Of a stretch of 62,896 nucleotides of DNA, positions 56,757 to 62,896 are shown one piece after another (positions within the stretch are counted from its first letter, which is position 1; the number at the start of each line of letters is the position of its first letter). Where the stretch lies: the NCBI GenBank assembly GCA_938003685.1, contig CALKXT010000027.1:1-62896 (forward strand), read 5' to 3'. Both the position numbers and the translations under genes were made by a program. The stretch is from an uncultured Sulfitobacter sp. GTDB taxonomy: Bacteria > Pseudomonadota > Alphaproteobacteria > Rhodobacterales > Rhodobacteraceae. The notes beneath the pieces were generated by a model that did not search any database, was not told the origin of the DNA, and was given only the letters and a program-made list of their open reading frames with translations.

Positions 56757-57938
56757 CTATGCGTTGTGTGGCAGGGCTGCAAGGCGGTCAAATAGAACCG
56801 CAATGCCTTGTGCATCCAGATTGGCAAAGGCGATACGCAATTGATGTTGCCCAGAGATGTCAGATTGCGGGCAAAACATGGTGCCGGGCAGGCACAGGAT
56901 GCCCGCATCTTTGACCAATTGAGGTGCCAGATCGCCAGAACTGACGGTAAAGGGGTGCTGCATATAAGCGAAATAGCCGCCAAGCCCCAAAAGCTGCCAA
57001 CCTTGCGATGTCAGTTTGGGGAGATGCGTTTTGATCGCCGCGCGGCGTGCAAGGATTTCGTCGCGCTCACCTGCCAGCCAGTGCGACAGGTTTTGCATCC
57101 CCCAGAGTGCGGCATGTTGGCCGATCTGCCCGGGGCAGATGGCGACGGTATCAAGGAATTTTTCAACCTCGGCCAAACGCGCTTGGCTGGCGATCATTGC
57201 GCCAACGCGGTGGCCTGTCAGGCGGTAGGCTTTGGAAAAGGAATACAGATGGATCAGCGTGTCGTGCCAATCGGGGTCTTGGAACAGCCTGTGGGGTGGG
57301 CCGCTGCGGCTGTCAAAGTCGCGGTAGGTTTCGTCAATGATCAGGGCGATGCCACGCGACCGGGCCAGATCAAAAAAGGCTTGTACCAAATCGGCGGGAT
57401 ATTCGACGCCCGCAGGATTGTTAGGTGTGACCAGTGAAATCGCGCGGGTACGCGGGGTGATCAGCGCGGCGGCCTGTTCGGGGTCGGGCAGCAGATCAGC
57501 ACCTGTGGGCAGGGGCACCGAGGTGACACCGGACATGTCGAGCCACATTTTATGATTGAAATACCAAGGCGTTGGCAGGATGACTTCATCGCCTTCGCCG
57601 CACAGTGTTGCGATGGCCGCGGCAAAAGCTTGGTTGCAGCCGGATGTTATGCAGACCTGTGACGGTGTGATTTCGCCTGCATAATGTGCGCTGGTTTGCG
57701 TCGCAAGTTCGCTGCGCAGTTCGGGCAGGCCCAGTACGGGACCATAGAGATGAGCGGCATCATTGGTTAGGGCCACATCGGCCATTGCTTGGCGCATCGG
57801 TGCGGGAGGGGGATCAACGGGGGCGGCTTGACTGACGTTGATCAGCGGGCGGTCAGCGGCATGGGTTATGCCTTGCAACCAGCGGCGCGCTTCCATGACA
57901 GGCGGTGCGAATGTTGTGGTGGTGCGGGCGATCGTCAT
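56757..57938 (-). CDS. Aminotransferase class I/II
   Basis: 393 residues, fold type I. The PLP lysine is in YSFSKAYRLTGHRVGAMI (about 236-253). VTPNNPAGVEYP and LIIDETYRDF are the usual Asn and Asp contacts. The substrate is not fixed by the motifs, but it resembles aspartate/aromatic aminotransferase-like enzymes. ATG 57938 is chosen; the in-frame upstream codons run into the repeat at 57962-58017. That repeat lies between this gene and gpt. Confidence 0.9.
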   Translation of the reverse strand: MTIARTTTTFAPPVMEARRWLQGITHAADRPLINVSQAAPVDPPPAPMRQAMADVALTNDAAHLYGPVLGLPELRSELATQTSAHYAGEITPSQVCITSGCNQAFAAAIATLCGEGDEVILPTPWYFNHKMWLDMSGVTSVPLPTGADLLPDPEQAAALITPRTRAISLVTPNNPAGVEYPADLVQAFFDLARSRGIALIIDETYRDFDSRSGPPHRLFQDPDWHDTLIHLYSFSKAYRLTGHRVGAMIASQARLAEVEKFLDTVAICPGQIGQHAALWGMQNLSHWLAGERDEILARRAAIKTHLPKLTSQGWQLLGLGGYFAYMQHPFTVSSGDLAPQLVKDAGILCLPGTMFCPQSDISGQHQLRIAFANLDAQGIAVLFDRLAALPHNA

Positions 57939-57961
57939 ACATCTGATCCTGTTGAGGGGTC

Positions 57962-58017
57962 GGGAGCGAGGGGCTCTGCCCCTCACACTCCCCGGGAATA
58001 TTTAGGGCCAAAAAGAA
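57962..58017 (-). repeat. Intergenic repeat, copy 2, with hairpin
   Basis: On the minus strand it begins 7 bases after the gpt stop and ends 23 bases before the aminotransferase ATG. It carries TTCTTTTTGGCC, TAAATATTCCCGGGG, then a 7-bp stem (GAGGGGC, loop AGA, GCCCCTC). It aligns with 17321-17372. The G-C pair of copy 1 is an A-T pair here, keeping the stem. Confidence 0.8.
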
Positions 58018-58024
58018 TAGGGGG

Positions 58025-58546
58025 TCAGTCCTTGCCGCGGTAGGGTTCGACATATTGCAGGGCCATGTCCCAGGGAAAGAAGATCCATGTGTCTTGGGAT
58101 ACGCCAGTGATAAAGGTGTCGACCATGGGTTCGCCTTCGGGTTTGGCATAGACGGTCGCAAAATGGGCGTTTGGATAGTTTGCGCGCACCAGTTCAAGAG
58201 TTTTCCCGCTGTCGACCAGATCGTCGATCACCAAAATGCCGGTGCCGTCGCCCATCATATCGGCGTCCGGTGATTTCAGAACCTTGGCTTCCCGGCGTTC
58301 CGTGGCAGCACCCCCACCTGAATGATAAGAGACCACAGAAATTGTATCGACTGTGCGTACATCCAACTCTCGCGCGACGATCATTGCAGGGGCCATACCA
58401 CCCCGGGTGATCGCCACAACTGCGCGCCATGCACCGTCATCAGGGCCTTTGCCATCAAGGCGCCACGCAAGTGCGCGACTGTCGCGGTGTATTTGGTCCC
58501 AAGAGATGTGAAAGCCTTTTTCGTGGGGCAGGCGGGTGTCTGACAT
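58025..58546 (-). CDS. gpt: Xanthine-guanine phosphoribosyltransferase
   Basis: 173 residues. Salvages xanthine and guanine with [21 protein letters not shown] (about 99-115) is the PRPP motif; [19 protein letters not shown] is the early loop. [12 protein letters not shown] near the C-terminus fits base recognition by the W-x-x-F/W pattern of the family. ATG 58546 lies 4 bases after the LysE-type gene stop. Confidence 0.92.
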   Translation of the reverse strand: MSDTRLPHEKGFHISWDQIHRDSRALAWRLDGKGPDDGAWRAVVAITRGGMAPAMIVARELDVRTVDTISVVSYHSGGGAATERREAKVLKSPDADMMGDGTGILVIDDLVDSGKTLELVRANYPNAHFATVYAKPEGEPMVDTFITGVSQDTWIFFPWDMALQYVEPYRGKD

Positions 58547-58550
58547 GATG

Positions 58551-59153
58551 TTACCTTTGCAGCAAAAGTTTGAGGCCGAGACCGCCGAGGATCAGCGCAG
58601 CGGTACGGTCTAGGAAGGGTTTGGCGCGCAGATATTGCGCGCGTGCGGTTGGCGCGCTGAGAACAAATGCGCAGCCTGTGTAGAATATGATTTCAAGGGT
58701 GAGGTGGTTGAGCCAGATGATGCCGATCTCAAAGCCAGATAGGTTAGGTGGGAATACGACAACCAGTACAGCCGCGGCAAAAAGCACAGCTTTGGGATTG
58801 CCCATGTTGACCAAGAAGCCATCGATGAAAGCCCGGCCTTGTGCCTTTGGAGCCGCCGCAATCTGCTGGCTTGCCCCGCGCCATGTCATGACAGCGAGAT
58901 AGATAAGATATGCCGCACCGCCCATTTTGAGAACGGCAAAGGCCCATGGGAACAGGGCAAACAGCGCATCCATGCCCAGAAGGGCAGCCAATGTCCAAAG
59001 GCTTGCCATGATCCCTAGGCCAAGGCCCGTCGCAATGCCAGCGCGCCTGCCGTTTGAGACTGAACTGCGCACAGCCATCAGAAAAGCGGCACCGGGGCTG
59101 AGAATCGAGATGATCAGAACGGCATTGAACGCGATGAGATGCTCAAGTGTCAT
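58551..59153 (-). CDS. LysE family exporter
   Basis: 200 residues with five to six membrane helices. [20 protein letters not shown] with the conserved Gly-Pro/Ala region and [20 protein letters not shown] are family features. Members export amino acids such as lysine, threonine or homoserine lactones; the cargo here is unknown. ATG 59153. It lies 18 bases after fabI and before gpt, so fabI-lysE-gpt may form one transcript. Confidence 0.9.
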   Translation of the reverse strand: MTLEHLIAFNAVLIISILSPGAAFLMAVRSSVSNGRRAGIATGLGLGIMASLWTLAALLGMDALFALFPWAFAVLKMGGAAYLIYLAVMTWRGASQQIAAAPKAQGRAFIDGFLVNMGNPKAVLFAAAVLVVVFPPNLSGFEIGIIWLNHLTLEIIFYTGCAFVLSAPTARAQYLRAKPFLDRTAALILGGLGLKLLLQR

Positions 59154-59171
59154 GGTCGTTCCGATCTGGGA

Positions 59172-59978
59172 TTACTCTTTTGCCATGTCTGGGGCGTCGA
59201 CAGCTTTCATGCCAACCACATGATACCCGGCGTCCACATGTAGGTTTTCACCCGTTGTGCCACTGCCAAGATCACTGAGCAGGAACAGAGCTGCCTTGCC
59301 CACGTCCTCGATGGTCACGTTGCGGCGCAGAGGCGAATTATATTCGTTCCACTTCATAATATAGCGGAAATCACCGATGCCAGAGGCGGCGAGCGTTTTG
59401 ATCGGACCGGCAGAGATGGCGTTGACGCGAATGCCGTCTTTGCCCAAATCTTCTGCAAGGTATTTTACGGATGCTTCAAGCGCGGCTTTGGCCACGCCCA
59501 TTACATTATAATGCGGCATGACTTTTTCAGCGCCGTAATAAGTGAGCGTCACAGCAGAGCCACCCGGTGACATCATCTTTTCTGCGCGTTGCATGACGGC
59601 AGTAAAGGAATAGACCGAGATATCCATCGACATCGCAAAGTTGCCACGGCTGGTATCAACATAGCGGCCACGTAGTTCATTTTTGTCTGAAAAACCAATG
59701 GCATGCACAACAAAGTCCAGTTCGCCCCATTTTTCTTTGAGGCTGGCAAACAGCGCGTCCATTGACTCCTCGTCACCGACATCACAGGGCAAGACAATGT
59801 CGCTGCCGAGTTGCGCGGCAAGTGGATCAACGCGTTTCTTTAGCGCGTCACCTTGGTACGAAAAGGCAAGCTCTGCACCCGCATCCGCCAATGACTTGGC
59901 AATCCCCCAAGCGATAGATTTATCGTTGGCAAGGCCCATGATTAGACCCCGTTTACCCTGCATCAAATCGTTTGCCAT
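59172..59978 (-). CDS. fabI: Enoyl-[acyl-carrier-protein] reductase (NADH) FabI
   Basis: 268 residues of the SDR fold. Last step of the fatty acid elongation cycle. GLIMGLANDKSIAWGIAKSL is the NADH-binding entry. The catalytic pair with FabI spacing is Tyr and Lys in YNVMGVAKAAL (about 158-165). AISAGPIKTLAASGI is the triclosan-site loop. ATG 59978 follows GGGACAGGG; an extension to 60131 is possible but has no family support. Confidence 0.95.
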   Translation of the reverse strand: MANDLMQGKRGLIMGLANDKSIAWGIAKSLADAGAELAFSYQGDALKKRVDPLAAQLGSDIVLPCDVGDEESMDALFASLKEKWGELDFVVHAIGFSDKNELRGRYVDTSRGNFAMSMDISVYSFTAVMQRAEKMMSPGGSAVTLTYYGAEKVMPHYNVMGVAKAALEASVKYLAEDLGKDGIRVNAISAGPIKTLAASGIGDFRYIMKWNEYNSPLRRNVTIEDVGKAALFLLSDLGSGTTGENLHVDAGYHVVGMKAVDAPDMAKE

Positions 59979-60136
59979 GTTTTGCCCTGTCCCACTCACG
60001 TTTGCTTTCGGCAGGTTTATGCCATTCATCGCAGTGCAGCAAGGCCATGCAAGGCCACGGTATATACTGTGCGATGATAAAGGGTGCATTGTGCATTTTT
60101 GCATAGGGGTGACACAATTTATGTGCCTCAAGTCAT

Positions 60137-60166
60137 TTGACTGCGGGTTGTTGGCTTTGGCTATAT
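60137..60166 (+). promoter_or_regulatory. Putative sigma-70-type promoter for pdxH
   Basis: TTGACT (60137-60142) and CTATAT (60161-60166), with an 18-base spacer, lie in the 292-base fabI-pdxH divergent region and point towards pdxH. The implied leader is about 95 bases. The call rests on consensus match only. Confidence 0.4.
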
Positions 60167-60270
60167 GATGCTACGTCATGTGATATAGAAATGTGCCACA
60201 TTGTAGGGCGCATTAGATTTGCATAATTGGGACGTGACTCAGATTTCTGTTGCGTGACGTAGGACATAGT

Positions 60271-60882
60271 ATGGCTCAGGAAACGCGGACAGGGAAATTT
60301 GAAGGTGATAACCCTTTTGTTATCGCCCGGCAGTGGCTGGCCGAGGCCGCGGCGTCTGAGCCGAACGACGCAAATGCGATTGCGCTATCTACCGTTGACC
60401 CAGACGGGTTGCCAAATGCGCGCATGGTATTGCTCAAGGAAATCGAAGCGGACGCCTTTGTGTTTTATACCAACTATGAAAGCGCCAAAGCGGGTGAACT
60501 AGACGGCGCTGGCAAAGCGGCATTTGTTATGCATTGGAAATCACTGCGCCGACAGGTCCGTGCGCGTGGCATTGTCACACGTGAAAATGGTCCGCAGGCG
60601 GATGAATACTATGCGTCGCGCTCTCTCAAAAGTCGTTTGGGGGCTTGGGCTTCAAAGCAATCACAACCCTTAGATGGTCGTGCTACATTGATGGCAGAGG
60701 TGGCAAAGGTCACTGCAAAACACGGGCTTAACCCAGAACGGCCACCATTTTGGGGTGGTTATCGGTTAATCCCAACTGAGATTGAGTTTTGGGCCGATGG
60801 TGATTTCCGTCTGCATGATCGATTTCAATGGCGGCGTGCCGGACCTGGTGCATCTTGGAGTGTGACGCGGCTCAACCCGTAG
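60271..60882 (+). CDS. pdxH: Pyridoxamine 5'-phosphate oxidase
   Basis: 203 residues. The FMN-dependent last step of PLP synthesis. [20 protein letters not shown] (about 49-68) binds FMN, the [15 protein letters not shown] block (about 89-103) the substrate phosphate, and the C-terminal [19 protein letters not shown] is the hallmark Arg-Leu-x-Pro end. ATG 60271 has AGGA; a TTG at 60250 is rejected. Divergent from fabI. Confidence 0.95.
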   Translation: MAQETRTGKFEGDNPFVIARQWLAEAAASEPNDANAIALSTVDPDGLPNARMVLLKEIEADAFVFYTNYESAKAGELDGAGKAAFVMHWKSLRRQVRARGIVTRENGPQADEYYASRSLKSRLGAWASKQSQPLDGRATLMAEVAKVTAKHGLNPERPPFWGGYRLIPTEIEFWADGDFRLHDRFQWRRAGPGASWSVTRLNP

Positions 60883-60987
60883 GCGAATTACTGGGTGTCG
60901 TGACGGTAATGTGTTCAGTTCTAGCGTGTTATGCTAAAGAAATGACGCGCCCCTTAGCGGGGACGTAATGAAAATCAAGGTACAATC

Positions 60988-61563
60988 GTGTCAGAAGACG
61001 AAATTATAAATCAAGCCCAAGCGGATGTAGATCATTCCGGTCCTTCGCTTTCGGGAATCGTGAAGTGGTTTGATCCTGTTAAGGGATTTGGCTTTGTTGT
61101 GGCTGACACAGGCGGGCCAGACATTTTGCTGCATGTAAATGTATTGCGAAATTTTGGCCAAAGCTCGGTCGCGGACGGTGCGCGAATCGATTTGTTTGCG
61201 CAAGAAACGGATCGTGGCGTTCAGGCGACTGGAGTTGTTGCTATTCATCCCCCGGAAGGTGCGCATTCAGTTGCGTTGGCTGATATTGTGGGGCTTGATG
61301 CTGATGCTGTTGCGGCGGCACCCTTAGAGCCTGCGCGTGTAAAGTGGTTCGACAAGGCCAAAGGCTTTGGGTTTGCAAATGTGTTTGGCAAACGCGATGA
61401 TGTTTTTCTGCATATAGAAGTGCTGCGCCAATCAGGTCTGTCTGATCTGCAACCCGGTGAAGCGATGGCGATGCGGGTCATTGAGGGCAAACGCGGCAAC
61501 ATGGCCGCAGAGGTGCAGGCGTGGGAAACAGTTTTAACAAAATCGGATGGCGACGCGGGCTGA
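60988..61563 (+). CDS. Cold-shock protein with two CSD domains
   Basis: 191 residues with two cold-shock domains in one chain: the first from about 22 (GIVKWFDPVKGFGFVV), the second from about 114 (RVKWFDKAKGFGFANVFG). Both keep the RNP1 aromatic core; RNP2 is ILLHVNVL and VFLHIEVL. Proteins of this double form bind single-stranded nucleic acid and are common in alphaproteobacteria. The start is GTG 60988 after AAGG. The DUF192 gene starts inside its 3' end (43-base overlap). Confidence 0.9.
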   Translation: MSEDEIINQAQADVDHSGPSLSGIVKWFDPVKGFGFVVADTGGPDILLHVNVLRNFGQSSVADGARIDLFAQETDRGVQATGVVAIHPPEGAHSVALADIVGLDADAVAAAPLEPARVKWFDKAKGFGFANVFGKRDDVFLHIEVLRQSGLSDLQPGEAMAMRVIEGKRGNMAAEVQAWETVLTKSDGDAG

Positions 61564-62018
61564 TTGGCCTTGCCGTTGCTGTGATGTCGGCGGCACCTGT
61601 TGCTGCTGAACAGGTGTGTCGTGAAGATACGGTGATGTTGCGCGGTGACTGGGGGAATGTGCGGTTTTCGGTCGAGATTGCCGATGATCCACAGGAACAA
61701 GCCATAGGTCTGATGAACCGTGAGAGCATGGCATTTAGTGCCGGGATGCTTTTTGTGTATCCACGCCCTCAGCCAATTAGCTTTTGGATGCGCAATACAC
61801 TGATTCCCCTAGATATGGTTTTCATTGATGCACAGGGGGTGGTGCAGCATATTCACCACCGGGCAAAACCGCTGGATGAAACACCGATATTTGGTGGAGA
61901 CAATCTGTTGGCGACGCTTGAGATCAACGGTGGTTTGTCCGAAAGATTGGGAATTAGCGTTGGCACACAGGTGCGTCACCCGGCCTTTGATCCATATTTT
62001 CCGGCGTGGCCCTGTTAA
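61521..62018 (+). CDS. Exported DUF192 family protein
   Basis: 165 residues. Signal peptide with basic start (FNKIGWRRGLIGLAVAVMSA, cleaved near 29 after VAA). The DUF192 core includes EQAIGLMNRESMAFSAGMLF and WMRNTLIPLDMVFIDAQGVV. The function is unknown in this widespread family, which is usually secreted or periplasmic. The GTG at 61521 gives the complete signal peptide but overlaps the cold-shock gene by 43 bases. A GTG-ATG further in would cut the signal. Confidence 0.85.
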   Translation: MGNSFNKIGWRRGLIGLAVAVMSAAPVAAEQVCREDTVMLRGDWGNVRFSVEIADDPQEQAIGLMNRESMAFSAGMLFVYPRPQPISFWMRNTLIPLDMVFIDAQGVVQHIHHRAKPLDETPIFGGDNLLATLEINGGLSERLGISVGTQVRHPAFDPYFPAWPC

Positions 62019-62092
62019 ATCATCAACCTTGTTGAATTTCACGCAATCTAGGGCTTTTCATTCAAAGCAAGTGTGGCTAAAGAAGCCCTTGT

Positions 62093-62169
62093 CGGAGCGT
62101 GGCGCAGCCTGGTAGCGCACCTGTTTTGGGTACAGGGGGTCGGAGGTTCGAATCCTCTCGCTCCGACCA
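62093..62169 (+). tRNA. tRNA-Pro (anticodon TGG)
   Basis: 77 bases including an encoded CCA. The acceptor arm CGGAGCG pairs with CGCTCCG. The anticodon stem CCTGT/ACAGG holds the loop TTTGGGT with anticodon TGG, and the T-arm is GGAGG-TTCGAAT-CCTC(T). It reads CCA and, by wobble, other proline codons. Confidence 0.97.
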
Positions 62170-62197
62170 CTTTCACTAATGCCTAGATATAGTATAC

Positions 62198-62220
62198 CGG
62201 GCCATCACGTGGCCCGATTT
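62198..62220 (+). terminator. Weak terminator-like hairpin after tRNA-Pro
   Basis: CGGGCCA, loop TCACG, TGGCCCG form a perfect 7-bp stem, 29 bases after the tRNA end and followed by ATTT only. The short T-tail makes it a modest terminator candidate. Confidence 0.5.
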
Positions 62221-62599
62221 AATCTAGATGTCGTATTCTGCCTCAGTGATTCTTATCAACAATCAGCGGAATAGTTGCGTTTTTATGACGCGGCTCAAAT
62301 TTTCTGCGGTGATGCAAAGCCCAGAGATGTGTGGGTGATCATTGGCTGGTCAGCCTGTGGGTAAATTCATCCAAAGCCTGAAAACCAACACCTAAATACG
62401 CCCGAACATTCGATTAATCGCAATACGTGTGCTTGTGAGGGACGGGGACAGAATTGTGGATATTAATCTATTGAATCACGCAAGCGTGAGCCGCCCAAAA
62501 TTTGGCGCGTGGGTCAACAGTTTCTTTTCATAAAATCTTCAAAAAAACCGTTGACCGGATAGGGTCATATACGCCAGTTTGTGCAGGCCGACGATGACG

Positions 62600-62615
62600 C
62601 CACAATATGTAGTGG
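62600..62615. promoter_or_regulatory. Candidate NrdR box upstream of nrdJ
   Basis: CCACAATATGTAGTGG matches the NrdR consensus acaCwAtATaTwGtgt at 13 of 16 positions and is itself dyad-symmetric at the ends. A weaker half-matching site lies 31 bases upstream (62569-62584), which is the usual three-turn spacing of paired NrdR boxes. It lies about 200 bases before the ribonucleotide reductase start. Confidence 0.5.
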
Positions 62616-62813
62616 TTAACGCTCAAGAGGCGCATCGGGGCATGAGGACAGGCAGACGACTCTTATATCGTTCTAACGCTGCAATGCTGCTGGGAAATGC
62701 CCCGGCTGGCACCGCAATCTTTGTGTCTACGCGACGGTGGCAAGACAGGGTGGAGGTCGCTGCAATGACAGTTGTGCCTCTTTGATGAAAACGCTGAACA
62801 TGAGGCAGCTAAG

Positions 62814-62896
62814 ATGAAAATTGAACGGAAATTCACCAAAGTCGGGCAAGATGCATACGCGGATTTGAATTTTATCACGACAGTGTCGGAAATTCG
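62814..62896 (+). CDS. nrdJ: Adenosylcobalamin-dependent ribonucleotide reductase, N-terminus only
   Basis: 27 codons visible before the window ends. MKIERKFTKVGQDAY followed by TTVSEIR matches the start of the class II (B12-dependent) ribonucleotide reductases of alphaproteobacteria, which are about 1,200 residues long. GAGG lies upstream of ATG 62814. The NrdR-like box upstream agrees with the assignment. Only the N-terminal extension is seen, so the catalytic residues cannot be checked. Confidence 0.7.
   Translation, partial: MKIERKFTKVGQDAYADLNFITTVSEI

Larger units (their letters stand above)
62170..62813 (+). other. 644-base region without a convincing gene, tRNA-Pro to nrdJ
   Basis: Holds a weak hairpin after the tRNA (62198-62216), an imperfect run of short inverted repeats (TCACGC at 62476 paired with GCGTGA, two bases apart), and an NrdR-like box (62600-62615). 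The last ~200 bases before nrdJ are probably its leader. One frame (62594-62785) stays open for 63 codons but lacks a ribosome-binding sequence and overlaps the NrdR-like box. Confidence 0.6.

Noticed and set aside
62594-62785. Open frame of 63 codons (MTPQYVVVNAQ...) before nrdJ
   Set aside because: No ribosome-binding sequence, no recognisable family, and it overlaps the NrdR-like box and the probable nrdJ leader.
62616-62813. Cobalamin riboswitch before nrdJ
   Set aside because: No GCCACTG B12 box and no convincing core. Only a loose resemblance around GGGAAATGCCCC.
1-62896. CRISPR arrays, insertion sequences, integrases, prophage structural genes
   Set aside because: No regularly spaced repeats, transposase motifs or phage structural genes seen. 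The endolysin-holin pair stands alone and fits a GTA better than a prophage.

Overview
The window is a stretch of alphaproteobacterial chromosome, most likely from a marine Rhodobacteraceae (Roseobacter-group) bacterium. The evidence is the gene order ppiD-trpE ... trpGDC-moaC-moeA-lexA next to comEC, gltX and gltA, an alphaproteobacterial LexA box (GTTC-N7-GTTC) in front of lexA, a gene-transfer-agent type endolysin/holin pair, and moderate GC with frequent GTG/TTG starts. Nearly all of it is ordinary coding sequence. There is no CRISPR array, insertion sequence, integrase or rRNA operon.

Layout. 0-2.5 kb: a SAM methyltransferase cut by the window edge, a coiled-coil membrane protein and two small membrane proteins coupled to alr. 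2.5-9.3 kb: alanine racemase, a fatty acid hydroxylase-type enzyme, an exported agmatine deiminase-like enzyme coupled to dnaB, then pyrE and pyrC. 9.3-16.2 kb: a surface-glycan type cluster, all on the minus strand, with three related glycosyltransferases, a sulfotransferase, an FkbM methyltransferase and a hydrolase-fold protein that seems to lack its nucleophile. 16.4-18.6 kb: a MoxR ATPase/VWA (CoxE-like) pair. 18.6-24.9 kb: purL, trmL, a large MscS channel and a LysR regulator. 25-26.7 kb: a secreted protein with a helical domain resembling the pore-forming domain of delta-endotoxins. 27-37.5 kb, plus strand: indolepyruvate ferredoxin oxidoreductase, murI, argC, ccmE, the GTA-type endolysin and holin, ccmF, ccmH and an enoyl-CoA hydratase. 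37.5-41.7 kb, minus strand: small unknown genes, gltA and gltX. 41.8-44.5 kb: comEC converging on lexA. 44.6-49.3 kb: moeA, moaC, trpC, ung, trpD, trpG. 49.5-56.7 kb: a divergent polysaccharide deacetylase and a Cys-rich secreted protein separating trpG from trpE, then an aspartoacylase-like gene, trpE and ppiD. 56.7-60 kb: an aminotransferase, gpt, a LysE exporter and fabI. 60.2-62.9 kb: pdxH, a two-domain cold-shock protein, a DUF192 protein, tRNA-Pro(TGG), a 644-base non-coding stretch and the first codons of nrdJ.

How the parts connect. Many genes overlap by ATGA/GTGA (alr operon, dnaB-deiminase, trpD-ung, trpG-trpD, moaC-moeA, the glycan cluster, ccmF-ccmH), so translational coupling is the main mode of organisation. 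Three elements tied to gene transfer in this family lie within about 11 kb of each other: the GTA lysis pair (32.9-34.1 kb), the DNA-uptake channel gene comEC, and lexA.

The most interesting items are the toxin-like secreted protein, the GTA lysis cassette embedded in the cytochrome c maturation genes, a two-copy intergenic repeat whose hairpin shows a compensatory base change, the glycosyltransferase fused to a degenerate sulfotransferase-like domain, and a perfect 20-bp palindrome abutting the ribosome-binding site of an unknown secreted protein.
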